Positions 1-13,430 of a stretch of DNA of 64,000 nucleotides are shown in pieces. The notes under the pieces were generated by a model, which saw nothing but the letters and a program-made list of their open reading frames with translations, made no database searches and was not told the DNA's origin. Within the stretch, counting starts at the first letter, position 1, and the number at the start of each line of letters is the position of its first letter. The DNA is from Brachionus manjavacas (lineage: Eukaryota > Rotifera > Eurotatoria > Ploima > Brachionidae): positions 496,001-560,000 of the forward strand of contig JAHQIY010000034.1 of the NCBI GenBank assembly GCA_019054805.1, written 5' to 3'. Made by a program: the position numbers and the translations under genes.

Positions 1-2873
1 TTTTTTTTCTAAATTTAACAAGTTAGAGTAAAGCTAATTTTTAAAGGGGGTCGGTACGGGAAAGGTAGAAAAAAATTAAACTTTTTATCATACTAAGAAA
101 ATTTAGCATTAAATTTTTATTATTTGAAAAAATATTCAAGTATATGAATTTTTTTTCGCTGATTTCAAATTTCTCTTTAAAATTGAAAAAAATCTGGAAG
201 TTAATTTTTTTAATGTTTTGCTGACCCTCACATGGGGTACTTTTTAATTTGATTTAAAAAATTTAATTACAGATTCTGAGTTTTGAATCTTAGAAAATTT
301 TATGTTGATTTTATGATTTATTGTTTTAATCAATTTTGTAAAAAAATGGTAATTTTGTTTTTAGGCAGTAAAAAAAATTTAAATTTTGGAATAAAATAAC
401 TGTGAAAGGATATCCTTTAGAGACTTGTATCTAAAATCCGTATTTACATAACACAACAATAATTTAGCTTATTTGGTTTATTTTCCTATAAAAAATGATT
501 AATTACAATTCAATTTTAATTCCGTCATCCGAAAGGTGTTTTATGAATTAAATAAATAATAATTTGAACAGAAGATACTAAAAAATTCATAGAAATAGAA
601 GGAACGAAAGAAAAAATCTTGGTCCGGATATTTTTTTGTCGGCAAATATTTATTATCTCAATTTCAAAAATAAAAATTAAATTCAAAAAAAGGGTTTAAA
701 ATACCTTTTATTTGTTAGCTGGTACAAACTTAACCAAAATTTAGTTTCTGAAATAATCATATTATAATGATTAACTGATGCATATGAAGCTTGCCAGGGT
801 TATGGTAGAGACTTAATTTGACTGATACAAATTTTTTTATCAGCTGATGCATTTTGTAAAACAACTATTAAACTAAAAAAAATAAAAGTTATTTCAATTT
901 TGAAATTTATGTTTTTTTTTTGTTCTTAAGTCCACAATGCCATTGTTCGACTGGCAAGCTTACAAACAAACTAATTCTGATGAATTACAGAATTAAATAA
1001 CTCGAAATCTAAACAAATTAAAAATAGTCTTTTCATTCGAAAAGACTGGAACATGGTCAAATCGTGATAGTGGTTGCACTCAGTTAGATCTTTCTTTCTT
1101 TTTTTTATTTAAAAAATTTTGATGACTATTTTTATTTTTAATTTTAACATAATGAGACTTATTCATTAAGGATAAATAAATTCTTAATGAATTCTGTATT
1201 TTTTAGTTTTAATTTTTATTTTAAAAATGAATCAAATAATAAAAAATGATGTCAAATTCAGTACAAATTGAACAAAAATATTTCAGTTTTTTGGGAAAAA
1301 TAAAAAAAAAAAAAAATTCTCAAAAAAAAATTTTTCATGACCGCAAAAATAAAAAACAATGAGCTTTAATTTTATTAATTGAATTTTTTTTATTAAATAT
1401 TAACTATTTAGCTCCATAATTTAGGCTAATGTTAAAAATCAAATATTGATTTAGTAATTAAATATATCTTAATTAAAATTTATTTGAATAAAAAACAAAA
1501 TTTAATTTGACAGAAAAAAAAACAATTGATCAAAAATTGAATATTAAAATTATTTAAATTTTTTAAATTTAAAACATAATTAGATAGTTTTCTTTGTTTT
1601 GTTTTTTTTTAGAAGGTTCTAAATAATATTTTTATCTCTTTTTCCACAATGTTTCATGGATTTAACTTTTAAAAAACCATTTCTCGTTTTGTACTTTATG
1701 GTAATTTTAATCATTATATTAAAAATTAAACATTTTAGTAGTTCATTAATATGTGAGAAATTTTAGGTAATTAATCAGTTGAGTTTTTGGAAATACTTTT
1801 ATTTTTTAATTGAGCTAATTGAATGAGCACTTTTAAACTATTTTTATCTCAATTAAAAAAGCATTATAAATTTTAAAATTTTAAATTTAGAAAAAAAACA
1901 AGATGATTCTTAAAAATTAAGTTGTATATCAAATTTCTCAAGTTTTTGGTATTTTTACCAATTATTGACACTCAGTAGTTGAAGTCATCTTTTTTTGTTG
2001 CAATGTTACACTTTAAAAAATTAATACTAGGTATGATCAATTTTAAATTTAAGCTTAAAAATTTTTTTTTCAATTATCCAAGTCAAACCTTGTAAATTTT
2101 TTTAGCTTGTTTGAAATTTTAAAGGCAACTTTTAGGCCTCTTCATAATTAGATAAATAGTTACACTGTTAATCTTCTACCATATTTCTTTCCTTTTTTTT
2201 TGAACATCATCGAGTTTCTTGTGGCAACAAAAAAGAAATAAATTCTAATATATTATTGAATTAGAATCTAATCTTAAACAGTTATTCTTTGGTTGTATTT
2301 TGGTACAATTTCTAAAGTAAAATACAGATAAGTTTATCTAATTTGAAAAAATTGTATTCCGTGGTCAAGACTGGAATTTTCGACCAGGCAAAAACATTTT
2401 CTTGATTAAATAATTAAAAATTTTTGTTTTAGATAAATTGGAAAAATACGGCCAAGCAGAATAAAATGGAAAATTGATGAATTTTGTTTAAAATTTTATT
2501 AAATTTTGTAAAAACTTTTTTATGTATTAAAAATGAAAAATTTTTTTATTAATAAATTTGATTTTAAAAACAGCGCTTTTTTCTGAGATTTAATAAATTA
2601 TTTTATACAAAAAAGAGAACTACAATTTTCACCTCATAAGTAGTAGGGTTCAATTGCCGAAAAGCTTCATCTATTGAGAATCAAATCGACCAAACATATA
2701 GAAATCTAGGTTCTAATCGAAAAGTAAACTAAAATTTCAATAAAGATTGCATCAGATTTACAATTTGCATGGGCTAAAAATTCCGTGTCCATTAACTCTC
2801 CAAAAAAATAATACCTCTACAATAGATTCACTCAAAAAATAAGGATTGTTATTTACATGGAATTTTTGTAGGT
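1..2873. other. gene-free AT-rich stretch
   Basis: No reading frame with recognisable protein similarity and no long repeat was seen. The sequence is dominated by A/T runs. It lies 3' of the endophilin gene, which is on the minus strand, so its proximal part probably holds the endophilin 3' UTR. Confidence 0.5.
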
Positions 2874-4599
2874 TTAAGGTAATGCAACTAGAATTTGAAC
2901 ATAGCTAACGGGAAATCTTCCTTGCTTTCCGTGCAGCTCACCTTGCAGCCAATTGTCATCTAAACGCGCTATCAACTTGATTATTTCTCCTTCTTTGAAG
3001 TCCAACTCTTCATCGTTCTCTGCCTCAAAATCATACAAAGCCTTGCAGCTGGACTCCTGCGCCCGACTGATGCTTCCTATGCGCTGAGATGGTGTTGGCA
3101 TCGCCACAGATCCAAAGCCGAAAGCTTTTTTTTCACACTGCTGATCACAATTTCCGTTCAAAAACGGAGATTGCTTCAACTGATCTGGATAGAAATTGTC
3201 ACTCAAACTAGAGGTTGTGTCCGCACCGTTGTCATAAAAGCGCGAATTGTTTGACGAACCATCTGACGTATGGCCTAGTCCATTTTTTTTACTTATCGTA
3301 CCATCCCCATTGAATCCCATGCGAACTGGCCCAATTGCGCTTGAGGCTCGCTTTTTTCTAAATTCAAATGTTTTTTATTTACATTAATTTTAATTAATCT
3401 AAATTGATCATTTTTCCAAAATAATAGTGTCACGTAATTTAACGTAGACAAAAATTGAAAAAAATATTTAAAATTTTCCTTCAATCTGCAAAAAAATGAA
3501 AATTTTAATTGAAAAAAAAAATTATCACAAGAGTTAATGAAGCTTTAAAATTTAAAATTTGTTCTTGATGAAAAAAATTTATCTTCTGTGAAAAATTTTT
3601 CTACCCAAATTTATTCTAAAATTTTTTGTTTGATTGTATTTATTTTGCTAATTAAAAAAACTAAAAAAATGCACCCACTTTTCATTTAACTCTTTTACCA
3701 TGTCTTTTAGAATCTCGTAGCATTGACTATGGTATTCGAGAAGACCCTCGGCAAAACCGAGCAAATGAGTTACATGCTCGACTTCGTTGTTCAACAGACA
3801 AGACATGGCTTGTTCAGCTTGGTTTTTGGTTTCGTCGTATTTTTCTTCCGCTTGGTGCAGCTCTTCGTCGTTTACAACAGAGCCTGCTGTTTTTTTCCTC
3901 TTTTTGCAGTCATAGTCCAGTCTTCTATTTTCGGTCTTTTTTCTTAGGTGCTTTGAAAGCAAAATTGTAAAAAGTTGAACACACAAGCAAATTAAAATGT
4001 TCTACTTGGACTTCTTTTATGTCATTGTCCTTCAGCTGGGTCAAAGGATCCAGGAAGTTCTGCTTTATGTTGTCTTCGAGTGCGTATTTTATGCCAGCCA
4101 TTTGCCTAAGAGATTCGCCAAGATCGATGAGTGCCATGGCGAAATTGGAATCGCCAAGATCCTTTCCATACTTGATCATGGTCTCGCCGAGCGTTCCCTC
4201 TGGCTGAGGGTACGGAGTGTTCTTTACTTGGCCTCGCATTTTGGACAAATTGTTCACCGTCCACAATTTGGCTCTTGATGCCGGATTCGGCTGCAAGTAC
4301 TCGTTCGTTCGGTAGCTCACATCTTCAATTAGTCTGTTGATCAGATCGGTTTTCTAGAATTTTAATAAATTGAAAAAATTAAATCTTTTTTTTATTAGAA
4401 AAAAATTCTGAGAAAATCGTCTACTTTTTCCATGTTCAGAAAGCGCTCATCTCGTTCAGTTCCTTTAGCACCACCGATCTTTTCACTAATCATCTGCGTT
4501 ATAAAGTTGAGCAATTTTTTCTTGTATTTTTTTTGTTGTTGTCAGTAAGCTTACCTGATTAGCTTTGTTTATTTGCTTCATGAAGCCCGATATTGACAT
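2874..4599 (-). CDS. SH3GL: endophilin-A (SH3GL family), five exons
   Basis: Endophilin-A is a BAR-SH3 protein that bends membrane and recruits dynamin and synaptojanin during clathrin-dependent and fast endocytosis. By frame and phase the coding exons are 4555-4599, 4425-4493, 4006-4353, 3679-3950 and 2874-3357, giving about 405 residues, a little longer than typical endophilins. The start reads [15 protein letters not shown], the family's N-terminal amphipathic helix (H0). The BAR domain follows, with [10 protein letters not shown], the hallmark [13 protein letters not shown] and RRLDYD motifs. After a variable Ser/Asn-rich linker, the SH3 domain fills residues about 347-405 ([17 protein letters not shown], ending ILVALP), the canonical endophilin C-terminus. 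Introns are 61, 71, 55 and 321 bp, all GT-AG with consistent phase. A-type rather than B-type is favoured by the linker and terminus. Confidence 0.95.
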
Positions 4600-7500
4600 T
4601 GCTGTGGTTAAAGTTGGCAAGCGTTCAAATAGATTGAATTTTCAAGTCTAAAAAAATTTAAGACAATTTATTTTCACTTTTAAATGGAAACAATTAGCCC
4701 AAAGAAAAATTCGCTAGCACACTAGCCTTTAGTCATTTATTGACGACACAAAACTACACACCTATGCAATTTAGATTTTTACAGACGGTTTTTAGACAAT
4801 GCTCAATTTTGTGTAATGAAAATGATGGTTTTGAGCGATTGTTTTTCTATGGTTTTTTATGGTAGCTACACTCCTTTGGATAGACAGACCAATTTGAGCA
4901 TGAAGTTGAGAAATTTATTATAATTTTTTTCCCTAGTCCCAAGAATTGCTTAATAAATTGCCTCTTTTGATACATTTGCAATTAGCTATTGCAACTAGCG
5001 ATTGCAAATGTATACTTAAATAACAAATTTTGAAATTTTTTTCTACCAAAAGCATAATTATCACATTGTCTTAGCAAAACCACGACTTGTGAGGCTTTAT
5101 TTTTGTTAACTTTTGAGTATGTGGCCATAAGTAGCTGAGGATAGATTAATTCAAGATTAGAATGCTTTAGCTACTTGGCTCGTTTCATTTCAAATACTTA
5201 ATCACCACTTAATTGTTTGTCCAGGCTTTGTAAGTTGGCCACATTTGTGACAACCTGATCGGTATTTGTGGCCCTTAAATAGGTCGCAAACCGCGCAGGG
5301 CTCTTTTGATTTTGAGCAAAGTTAATTTCAAATTTTTCATCGCCTGATTAAAGCATGGAATTTTATTTTTTAAATATTAAATTTTGAAAAGAATTATTTT
5401 TCTATCTGTTCATGCTAATTTTGGCTTAAACATAAAAAAAATTACACTCATAATCAAATTTCCATAGAAATAAAAATTTAATTTACCAATAATTCAATTT
5501 TTTTTACATTCTTTTTATTGTATGACTTGATTAAGACATTTTTTTCAATCCGCAACACCAGGTGTCTTGATAATTTAAATTTTGTTTTTTTTTTAAATCT
5601 AATTTGGAGCATCGGAATTTTGATTTTAAGACTAAAGGCTAGAAATATCTCTTAAAGAAAAGAAAATTGAACAAAAATGACACTGATGTGGATAAAAATA
5701 AAATAAATTATCCTATTTATGGCCTACTGGTATTTTTTAAGACCAAATTTTACCTTTTATTGACCTGCTAGTTTTCTTGAGGTCTTAAATTCAATATTTG
5801 CACAGTTGATTTGATTTGATTATTTACTTTGTAATATGGCTCGAATATGGTCTGTAAATTTAAAGGTATCATTGAAAAGGCTTTGTATTCCCAGTAAATC
5901 AAACAACAGAAAATAAATTTAAAAAAAGCCAACAAAAAAGCATAAAAATGGCCCAACATGGTCAAATTAAATGAGTGAAATTAGTAAAATTTTTCATAGA
6001 ACTAAAGTGAAAATTAAATGTGCCTTAAAATTGAAAATTTTCTGAGAAAAAAAAAATTTCTTTACACAAATTTTCGAAAATTTCCTAAAGGTTCCATAAG
6101 TCATTTTAGCATAAATTCCAATTATTTTTAAACAAAAACGTTTGAATGAAAAAAACTTTATGAACCACAAAAATTTTGCTTAACTCTTTAAGTATTTCGA
6201 TTTTCTAAATAAAGGTTGATCGTATTTTTAAATAGGTTTTGAATGTGCCTTCGGTGTATATCTTAAGTCCTCTTGTTATTTGGTACTCTTCGACATGTTT
6301 CTAGATCAATTTGGGACTCCATTTTTGGACCAGAAAATCCAACTTAATTTTAAATTCACTTCTTGTAAGATTCGGCACCAAAAAAACACCAATTTTAATT
6401 TTTTATAATTTTTTTATTTCATGTTTCTTTACTAATAAAAAAAAAAGTTAATCATCTGAACAAAGCTAGATGTTTTTTTAAGAATCATATCATCATTTTA
6501 TTAACATACAAAAATAAGACAGCACCAAGTTTGGAACTGTCCCAAGAGCTATGGTCACAATTTGTCACAAAGTATTTAATGTCTGAAAAAGAATGATCAA
6601 AGGCATATTAAAACGTTGTTAGTAAACAAATAGATTAAAAGTGGTGTTGGCAAATGGGCCTGTGGAAAGAACCTAAAATAAAAAATAAGAAAAAATAAAA
6701 AAAATTTAAATATTAATTTTGTGGACTTTTTGTCATTAGTTAAATTACAGCATTTAAGCACCTAAAAAAGGCTCTGTTGATCTAGGGTGGAAAAAAATTT
6801 GCCATAAAGATCTACAATTTTTTTGAACACTTTTGAAACTACTTACATTTAGGTAGAAAAATTTGTTTCTCAAACGAAATAATTTAATTGATAAATTTTT
6901 GTTGTTGTAAATATCTAAAATTAAATTAAATTAAAAAAAAACACAGTTCTGTTTTATTTAATGAAAAGTCTTGTCAAATTTTTGTTGATAAGTTTAAAAA
7001 ATGGAAATTTTTTTCTTCAAAAAACTAACTAAATTATAAATCTTTTTGTTTGATGGATTATTTTGAAAGACAAGCTTAAATTAAAAGGTTTGAAACAACT
7101 ACAATATTAGACTAAGTTTTAAAATTTCAAATTGTGACCTCTTGTTAACGATAACTAAATCTTTTATGCATTTAATAACTCATTAAATTTTAAATTAAGA
7201 ATAAAAGTAGACACTAAATGTGAGCGTTTTTTTGATCCTAATTAGCTTGTCTAGTTTAAATATTCTACTTGATTAATAAAAAAATTTCAAGCCTAGCCCT
7301 CCTAAAGTTGCATAACTTTTTCTTTATTTTACGCCAACACTTTTTATTAAAATAAAGAAATATTTGATAAAAAATCATCTTAAAATTTTCTTTAGTCTAA
7401 CCTTGATCAAATATATAAATTAATTTCGGAGTAATTTGATATCACTCATTTATTATTAAAAGTTTTAAAAGGGGGCATAAATTTTCCTTCTCAAATTTAA

Positions 7501-10500
7501 CCCAAACATCGCCTTTGAATCCAAATACAAACCTTTGAAAAAGAAATATTATGTTTTTATGAATGCTAGAAAATTTTCATATTAATTTTTTATTTTGAGA
7601 TGGCACTATATAACCCATATATACTTTATTTGAAATTTGAAAATTATTCACATGTATATACTGTTGCCAGTGCGATTAATCAGATTTAGTCCTAATAAAT
7701 TATCTAGAAATCATTAAACTGGTAACTAAAACATTTTCAAATTTCATATTAAATCAACCTTCTTTGTTGAAAAATATTTCATCATTCTTTCTTGTTGATT
7801 ATTCACGTACGATGACTGAATTCGTCACAAAAATAATAAATGAATTTAATGCTGTTGTCAGACGACATTTAAAATCGACTTTACTTTAAGCTTTGGAAAA
7901 TTACAAGAGCTTATGAATATTATAAAAAGAATTATTGATCATGAGAAACTTCATACATCAGCAGTTTAACAAGCTCAACAAAATCTTAAATGAATTTTTT
8001 GTCAATAAAAAAATCGGAGAAAAATATTTAATTAGATAAAATGCTATAATTCTGTTCTAAATTTATTCACTTTTTCAAAATTTTTATGCTAAACACATAA
8101 TTTAGAAATCAATAATTTTAAAAACTTTAAAGTCTATAAACAACAAAACCAAAACAAGAAAATTTTGAGTTTTTAAATTGAATTTTTTTAAATTTTTTCT
8201 GAAAATTAATTTTACCTAAATATCGCATGATTTTGTTAAGGTTGGCAAAATCGCCTATTTTTGTCATCGCGATATATTCATTAATAATATTTTATAATTT
8301 AGAAATATTTTTTATTCTAAAATATGTGCCCTTTGTTTGAATGTTAAAAAGACTTTATCCAAATCGAGTTTTTTTATTAGTTTTGTGTGATTTTTTATAA
8401 TCATAATTATTCGAAATTATTTGAGAAGGTTGAAAAAACATTTAAACGAAAATTATCATTAGAACATATTTTTAAATTAACTATTAATTTATTTAAAAAA
8501 ATAAATTCTAAATTGGACTACAAAATGTCACATTTTGAACCATTATCTTGTAAAATCTCCATTAAAATCCACTTAAAAATATTAAGCTTTTAACTATAGT
8601 CAAATAATTATTGTAATAACTATTGAAATAAATAAACAAATTATTCCAAACTGACTTTCAACTCCTAAATAAAAATTTTTAAGATTTGTAGTCAATTTTC
8701 ATTGTTCTCGAATTTCACCAAACCCGATGCCTTAATCAGTGATTAATTAAAATGTTGATTAACCATAAAATAAAATAAATAATTATAATAATTTGGAAAA
8801 AAATTAATTTGTCAAACTTGGTTGTTTTATTCTAATTTACGTAAATTGTTTAATCAAAATAAAAAAAACATAAATTTTCAGGATTTTACGTAAATCGTTG
8901 TAAAAACAAAGAATTTACAAACTAAATAAATATTTGCTTGTTTCAAAAGTGAAAAATGCTAAAGAATTAAAATTTATCAGAAAAGATATAATAAAATTTG
9001 TAATTATTTTTCTTCTTTTAATCAATCAGGAAATTTTTTTACATCGAAAGTGGGGATTCAGAATTTACTTTAGAAAATGAGGTAATAGTTATAACACTTT
9101 TATTGGGAAAAAAGAAAATAATATTTTCAAAACAAAAATGGACAAAAAATAGACTTAATTAAACTATTAGCGATATCAATTTGAAATAAAAAATTAAAAC
9201 GATTAAGAATTAAAAAATTTTTCTAAGATTTAAAAAAAAATAATCCTATAAAAATCTCAAAGATTAAAATTAATTAATTTATAGAAATTTTTTTTTATTT
9301 TTTTCAAAAAGAAATAAAAGAGAAAAAAATTATCGCACTAAATCTTCTTAAATCTTTTATTTTAAGATATATTTTTAGATATATTTTTAGGAAAAATCAG
9401 TCCATTGCATAGATTTAAAAAATAAAATATTTGCGAATTAATTTTATTGAATTAAATATAACAAGTTCAGTAATTGTTTATCTACAGTAATCTCATTTTT
9501 TGATCAATTAAAAATTACAAAAAATATAATGAATAAAAAAAAAATTGAAATAAAAATTAAATTAAATTAAAAAAGATAAGACTATTAAGCATTTTTATCA
9601 ATACAAAATTTTGCAATACAAAATTTAACTTTGTTTCGCTGATAATTAAGAGAAGATAAAAAATCAGCAACATAAAATTATTTAGAATCTATCATGAGTA
9701 TCTGGCACTTTGGAAACAAATATTTACCACTAATTGAAATTTTCAGCTATTTTATGAATCCATATTTTCTTAAAGATATTTTCATATTATAAAACAGCTT
9801 CTAGAATAAAAAATCATTTTTTCTCCAACTCCTAGACTGCACAAACCGAACATCAAAAAAGTAGCCAAAGATTACAGTGCGACTGGGATACTAGGAAATT
9901 ATTTTTTTTTTAGTTAAGTATAGCTAAGTAAAAAAAAATGAATAGAAATAGTAAATTCGGGATGTTTTTTGATAAATTTGGATAAAATTCGCAATAAATA
10001 ATAATTTTTGTGGTTATTATTTTTTAATTTAAACAAAATAAAAAAATAAAAAAATTGCAATTTGGTAACTTAATTTCTAAATAATAGATAGTAAAACTGA
10101 AAAACTGTCAAAAATTCCTTTTTTTTTCAAAATTTATATTTTAAGAATTTATTTTAATTTAACTAAATGAAAGATATATTTGTGAATAAATATCTGATAG
10201 TAAAATTTGGCAAATTTTGATAAAAAAGAGTTATTTATAAAATAAATTTGAAAATTGCCAAAGTTAATATTTTTTGTTACAAACAGACACAGAGAATAAC
10301 AAAAAATTTAAAATTTTTTCGATTATTAGAAGTTATCTTTTAGTTAAAAAAACAATAATTAAAAATAAATTCCATTTTAGTCTAGAAAAAAAAATGATAA
10401 AAACCAATTAATGATTATACCATCCGCCATCAATCGTAATTATTATTCTAATAAAAAAAAATTTTGAAACTGACACTTTAAAATTCAGGTGCTTTGTTAC

Positions 10501-10559
10501 TATCTTGTCTTTTTGAAATAAACAAAATTAGACAATTTACTAATTAGCAAGATCTTTTT
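4600..10559. other. gene-free stretch upstream of endophilin
   Basis: About 6 kb with no supportable gene. The part nearest 4600 is presumably the endophilin 5' UTR and promoter. Around 6190-6370 the base composition is more mixed and a minus-strand frame is briefly open, but I recognise no family in it. Short open frames near 5768-5965 and 8387-8593 are low-complexity Lys/Asn/Ile/Phe-rich and look random. Confidence 0.45.
4970..5013. repeat. 13-bp perfect inverted repeat, 18-nt loop
   Basis: ATACATTTGCAAT at 4970-4982 is the exact reverse complement of 5001-5013. It lies about 370 bp upstream of the endophilin start codon. It could be a small foldback or a palindromic binding site; no family was recognised. 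Confidence 0.5.
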
Positions 10560-11740
10560 TTATTTATCATTTTATACATTAAGTACGTTGATACATCGTC
10601 TTACCTTACGTGGCCCATGAGGTTTCCATTGAAGGGCTCGTTTTGGTATCCGTGTTTCTTTCATTCGTACAAGTACATGCCCAAGCAATCGCAATCTTTT
10701 ACTACAATGTTGTACAGTTTAATTTTTGTTATCTTGCTGGAACTGGCTGATTTCTTAGCAAGTCTATTCTTAATGTCTCTGTGTGTTCCCATCGCTGTAC
10801 TGATGGCGCTTTCTAAGAATATGAATTTGCTTACAAGCTCGATTGGAGAACCGTCAATGGTGATCAGGGTATCCTATTTTGGTGTTTATGCACATAACTT
10901 TCGTTTTGGTCACATTAATTTTGAGTCCGGTTGGTTTAGGGTTGTTCGCCAAATCCTGTGTCTTCATATGTATATGTGCTTCTTTATTAGATATTAGCAC
11001 CACACCGTCTGCAAAGTTTTGCTGTTAATACCCCTCGCACTGACAGTTGTTTTCTTCGTGACATTGTCAATCAGTATTAGGAATAGTGTCTGAGAGAGAA
11101 CGCACCCGTGTTTGACTCCTGTACAAACTTTCTAGCTCTCAGATTGTCCTTTTACCAGAATCACACTACACTCGAATTTCTAATAGAAAAATTTAATCAA
11201 GTTAACCTTCTTTTGTGGCAGCCCGTAAGATCTTAACATGGCCCAAAAGGTTTCTCTGTGTATGCTTTCTTGAAGTCAATGAAGTTAAGATACAGGAGGC
11301 TGTTCCATTCCAGACTTTGTTCTATGATGTTCCTTGGTGCAAATATCTGATCTATGCATCCTCTACCTCTTCTAAATCCTGCTTGTTCTTCTCTAGGTAT
11401 AACATTCAAAGAGTTCCTGATTCTTACCAGAATTATGCTGCAGAACGCTCTGCTTGCTATTGGTAGCAGTGTTATTCCTCGCCAATTGTCCCGAATCATT
11501 TTGGTACCTTTCTTAGGGAGCTTGAATATTGGTATTTTTAGAACTTTTTTAAATTGCTTTTTTAAAGACCTTCTTTGTCTTTTGTGTGTTATTCTTTTCT
11601 GTGAGAAACCACATATCGCATTGGTGATCTTGTGTAGCACATGTAGGCCTTCTTTATATATTTTCTTATCCCGCCTTGCTTTTTTATTCGCAACACTAAC
11701 ACCAATTCATGTTTATTAGGGTCCGTCGATGGTAGAGTTA
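10560..11740 (-). mobile_element. decayed non-LTR retrotransposon (RTE-like reverse transcriptase)
   Basis: Read on the minus strand, several broken frames together recover most of a LINE reverse transcriptase. From 11640 down: KLPKKGTKMIRDNWRGITLL, then EEQAGFRRGRGCIDQIF and LNFIDFKKAY. Around 11130-11040 comes a GVKHGCVLSQTLFLILIDNV-like palm segment. Near 11020 is FADGVVLIS in place of the catalytic FADD box, so the second catalytic Asp is lost. Near 10700-10600 is the C-terminal RLRLLGHVLVRMKETRIPK segment typical of these elements. Stops and frameshifts separate the blocks, so it is dead. No endonuclease domain was found upstream. The clade is assigned by overall look only; related clades are possible. 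Confidence 0.85.
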
Positions 11741-12896
11741 GCAGTGTGTAATTTTGTTTTTGAAACACTATTTACTTTGACTTAAAAATATTTTTGAAAA
11801 TAAATTGATCTTTCCTCTAAATCGAAATTTTTAAGACAAAAATGACATTCAATTTTCTTGTAAACTGTAGACATGAGTCAAAACTCGCTGTTTATCTTAA
11901 ATATAATCTTAAATAAATCCGGACTTAGGGCCGACCTAAGGTATAGTCGCTACTCCATGATCTGCTGCCTAAGCTACTATAGGACATTCATCATTAACAG
12001 CGCCACTCATCCGTTTGATAGGATTTAATTTTGCTTTATGAACTGATAAAACCAAACCATGATGAAAGTAGACTGGAAAATGCTACCTCATACGTACAAA
12101 AAATGACCAAGATTTTGTCATTTTAAGTAATAAGCCCATTTATGCTTTAAGTTCATATAACTTTTGAAAGAATGGTCCGATTTCAAAATTTTTGACATCT
12201 TTGGATTCAGCTCGTCGATATCATTAAAAAGATACCATAAAATTAAAAATTTGGATTTTTTTCCAAATTGACCAGTATTATTTATATTGAGATGGTCAAA
12301 ATGATTTTGAAAAAAAATGTCAAATGGCTATTGGTGACAGTGATGATTACTTCAGTATATTTGTAAATAATTTTTAAAATAAAATTTGTTCAAAAAAAAA
12401 ACCAAAAAACTTACCGTTACAATTAGCAAGCCAAAATGATGAAACTAAATTAAGTGAAGATAATAACAATAAGGTGAGCTTGTTTTCTTATTTTAATATA
12501 TTATTAATACAACACAGAATTTTTTGATTTTTTTTAATTTTAGATAATAGGTGCGTTTGCTCTAGAATCAAATCTAAAATTAAATCATACCAGTGATCAT
12601 CTATAAATACCAAAGGTGCTTGAATTAAATTTTGAGATTTTTTTGAAATAATTCAGGAGCACACCCGTAACACCAAAGCACAGACTGAATATTTGTCTAG
12701 TTAAAAAAATTGATACTTTTAAAAAAAAAACTATTTCTACTTGTAATTTGTATTTATTTTTAAAATAGGCATAATTTGATTTCAAAAGATAAGTAAACCA
12801 AAATAAAAACATGCTTTACAAAAGCCTCGTGCTATAAATTTTGTTTTATTTTTTAATTTTATATAGGGCTTAAATTGGACTTTTCTAATTTAAGAA
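11741..12896. other. gene-free stretch before the NRK gene
   Basis: Mixed-composition DNA at 11930-12130 (for example around GGGCCGACCTAAGG) looks like old transposon sequence but could not be assigned. A possible two-exon open frame at about 12440-12600 with GT and AG boundaries was seen but matches nothing known. The rest is A/T-rich. The part nearest 12897 should contain the NRK promoter. Confidence 0.4.
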
Positions 12897-13430
12897 ATGA
12901 CAAAAACCAAGCTTATTGGAATAAGTGGATGCACCAATGGTGGAAAGACCACTCTGAGCAAAAAGCTTCTAGATGAGTTTCCCAACTCGGTCTATTTGTC
13001 TCAGGACGAATTTTATTTAGAGAGAAATGGCCAAAATTATGAGTTCATTGAAGAAGCTGACTCGTATAATTTTGATGTCATTACAGCCATTGACATGAAA
13101 AAATTTCATAAAAAGCTGACTAAACTTTTGAATATGGGCAAATACGACTTTGTGTTTATTGACGGAATTTTGCTTTACGAAGATGAGAAACTTGTAAATA
13201 TGCTGGATAGAAAATACTTCCTGGATTTGGACAAAGAAGAGGCAGCCAAACGTCGCAAAAATCGTCAATATATAATGAAAGAGACCGAGAATTATTTTGA
13301 AGTCTGTGCTTGGAATGAGTTCCTCAAATATAAACAAAAATGCAAGCAAAATTTAAAAAATGTAACTTATCTAAATGGAAATCTAAGTCAAGAGGAAATA
13401 TTTAATTTTGTTCTTAATGATTTACCTTAG
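12897..13430 (+). CDS. NMRK: nicotinamide riboside kinase (NRK/NMRK family)
   Basis: This kinase phosphorylates nicotinamide riboside (and nicotinic acid riboside) to the mononucleotide with ATP, feeding NAD salvage in the cytosol. The 177-residue product is close to the 199 residues of human NRK1. The P-loop GCTNGGKT sits at residues 11-18. SQDEFY at 35-40 carries the Asp that in this family is catalytic. The IDGILL strand is at 88-93, and the YFEVCAWNEFLKYKQ segment (from residue 133) matches the conserved region that in NRK1 reads YFDGHVWPMYLKYRQ. The lid has several Lys/Arg residues (RRKNR, 119-123). The frame is intact without introns, and an AATAAA lies about 70 bp past the stop. The start is the first in-frame ATG. 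The gene stands alone between transposon remains. Confidence 0.95.
   Translation: MTKTKLIGISGCTNGGKTTLSKKLLDEFPNSVYLSQDEFYLERNGQNYEFIEEADSYNFDVITAIDMKKFHKKLTKLLNMGKYDFVFIDGILLYEDEKLVNMLDRKYFLDLDKEEAAKRRKNRQYIMKETENYFEVCAWNEFLKYKQKCKQNLKNVTYLNGNLSQEEIFNFVLNDLP

Noticed and set aside
8387..8593. 68-codon open frame
   Set aside because: Low-complexity Lys/Ile/Asn/Phe composition expected by chance in A/T-rich DNA; no motif.
10617..10997. Plus-strand 126-codon open frame
   Set aside because: It lies antisense to the RTE-like reverse-transcriptase relic, whose minus-strand blocks are recognisable.
12440..12600. Possible two-exon gene end (SEDNNNK then IIGAFALESNLKLN) with GT and AG boundaries
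   Set aside because: Too short, no recognisable protein and no upstream exon with a start; chance splice-like signals are common at this base composition.
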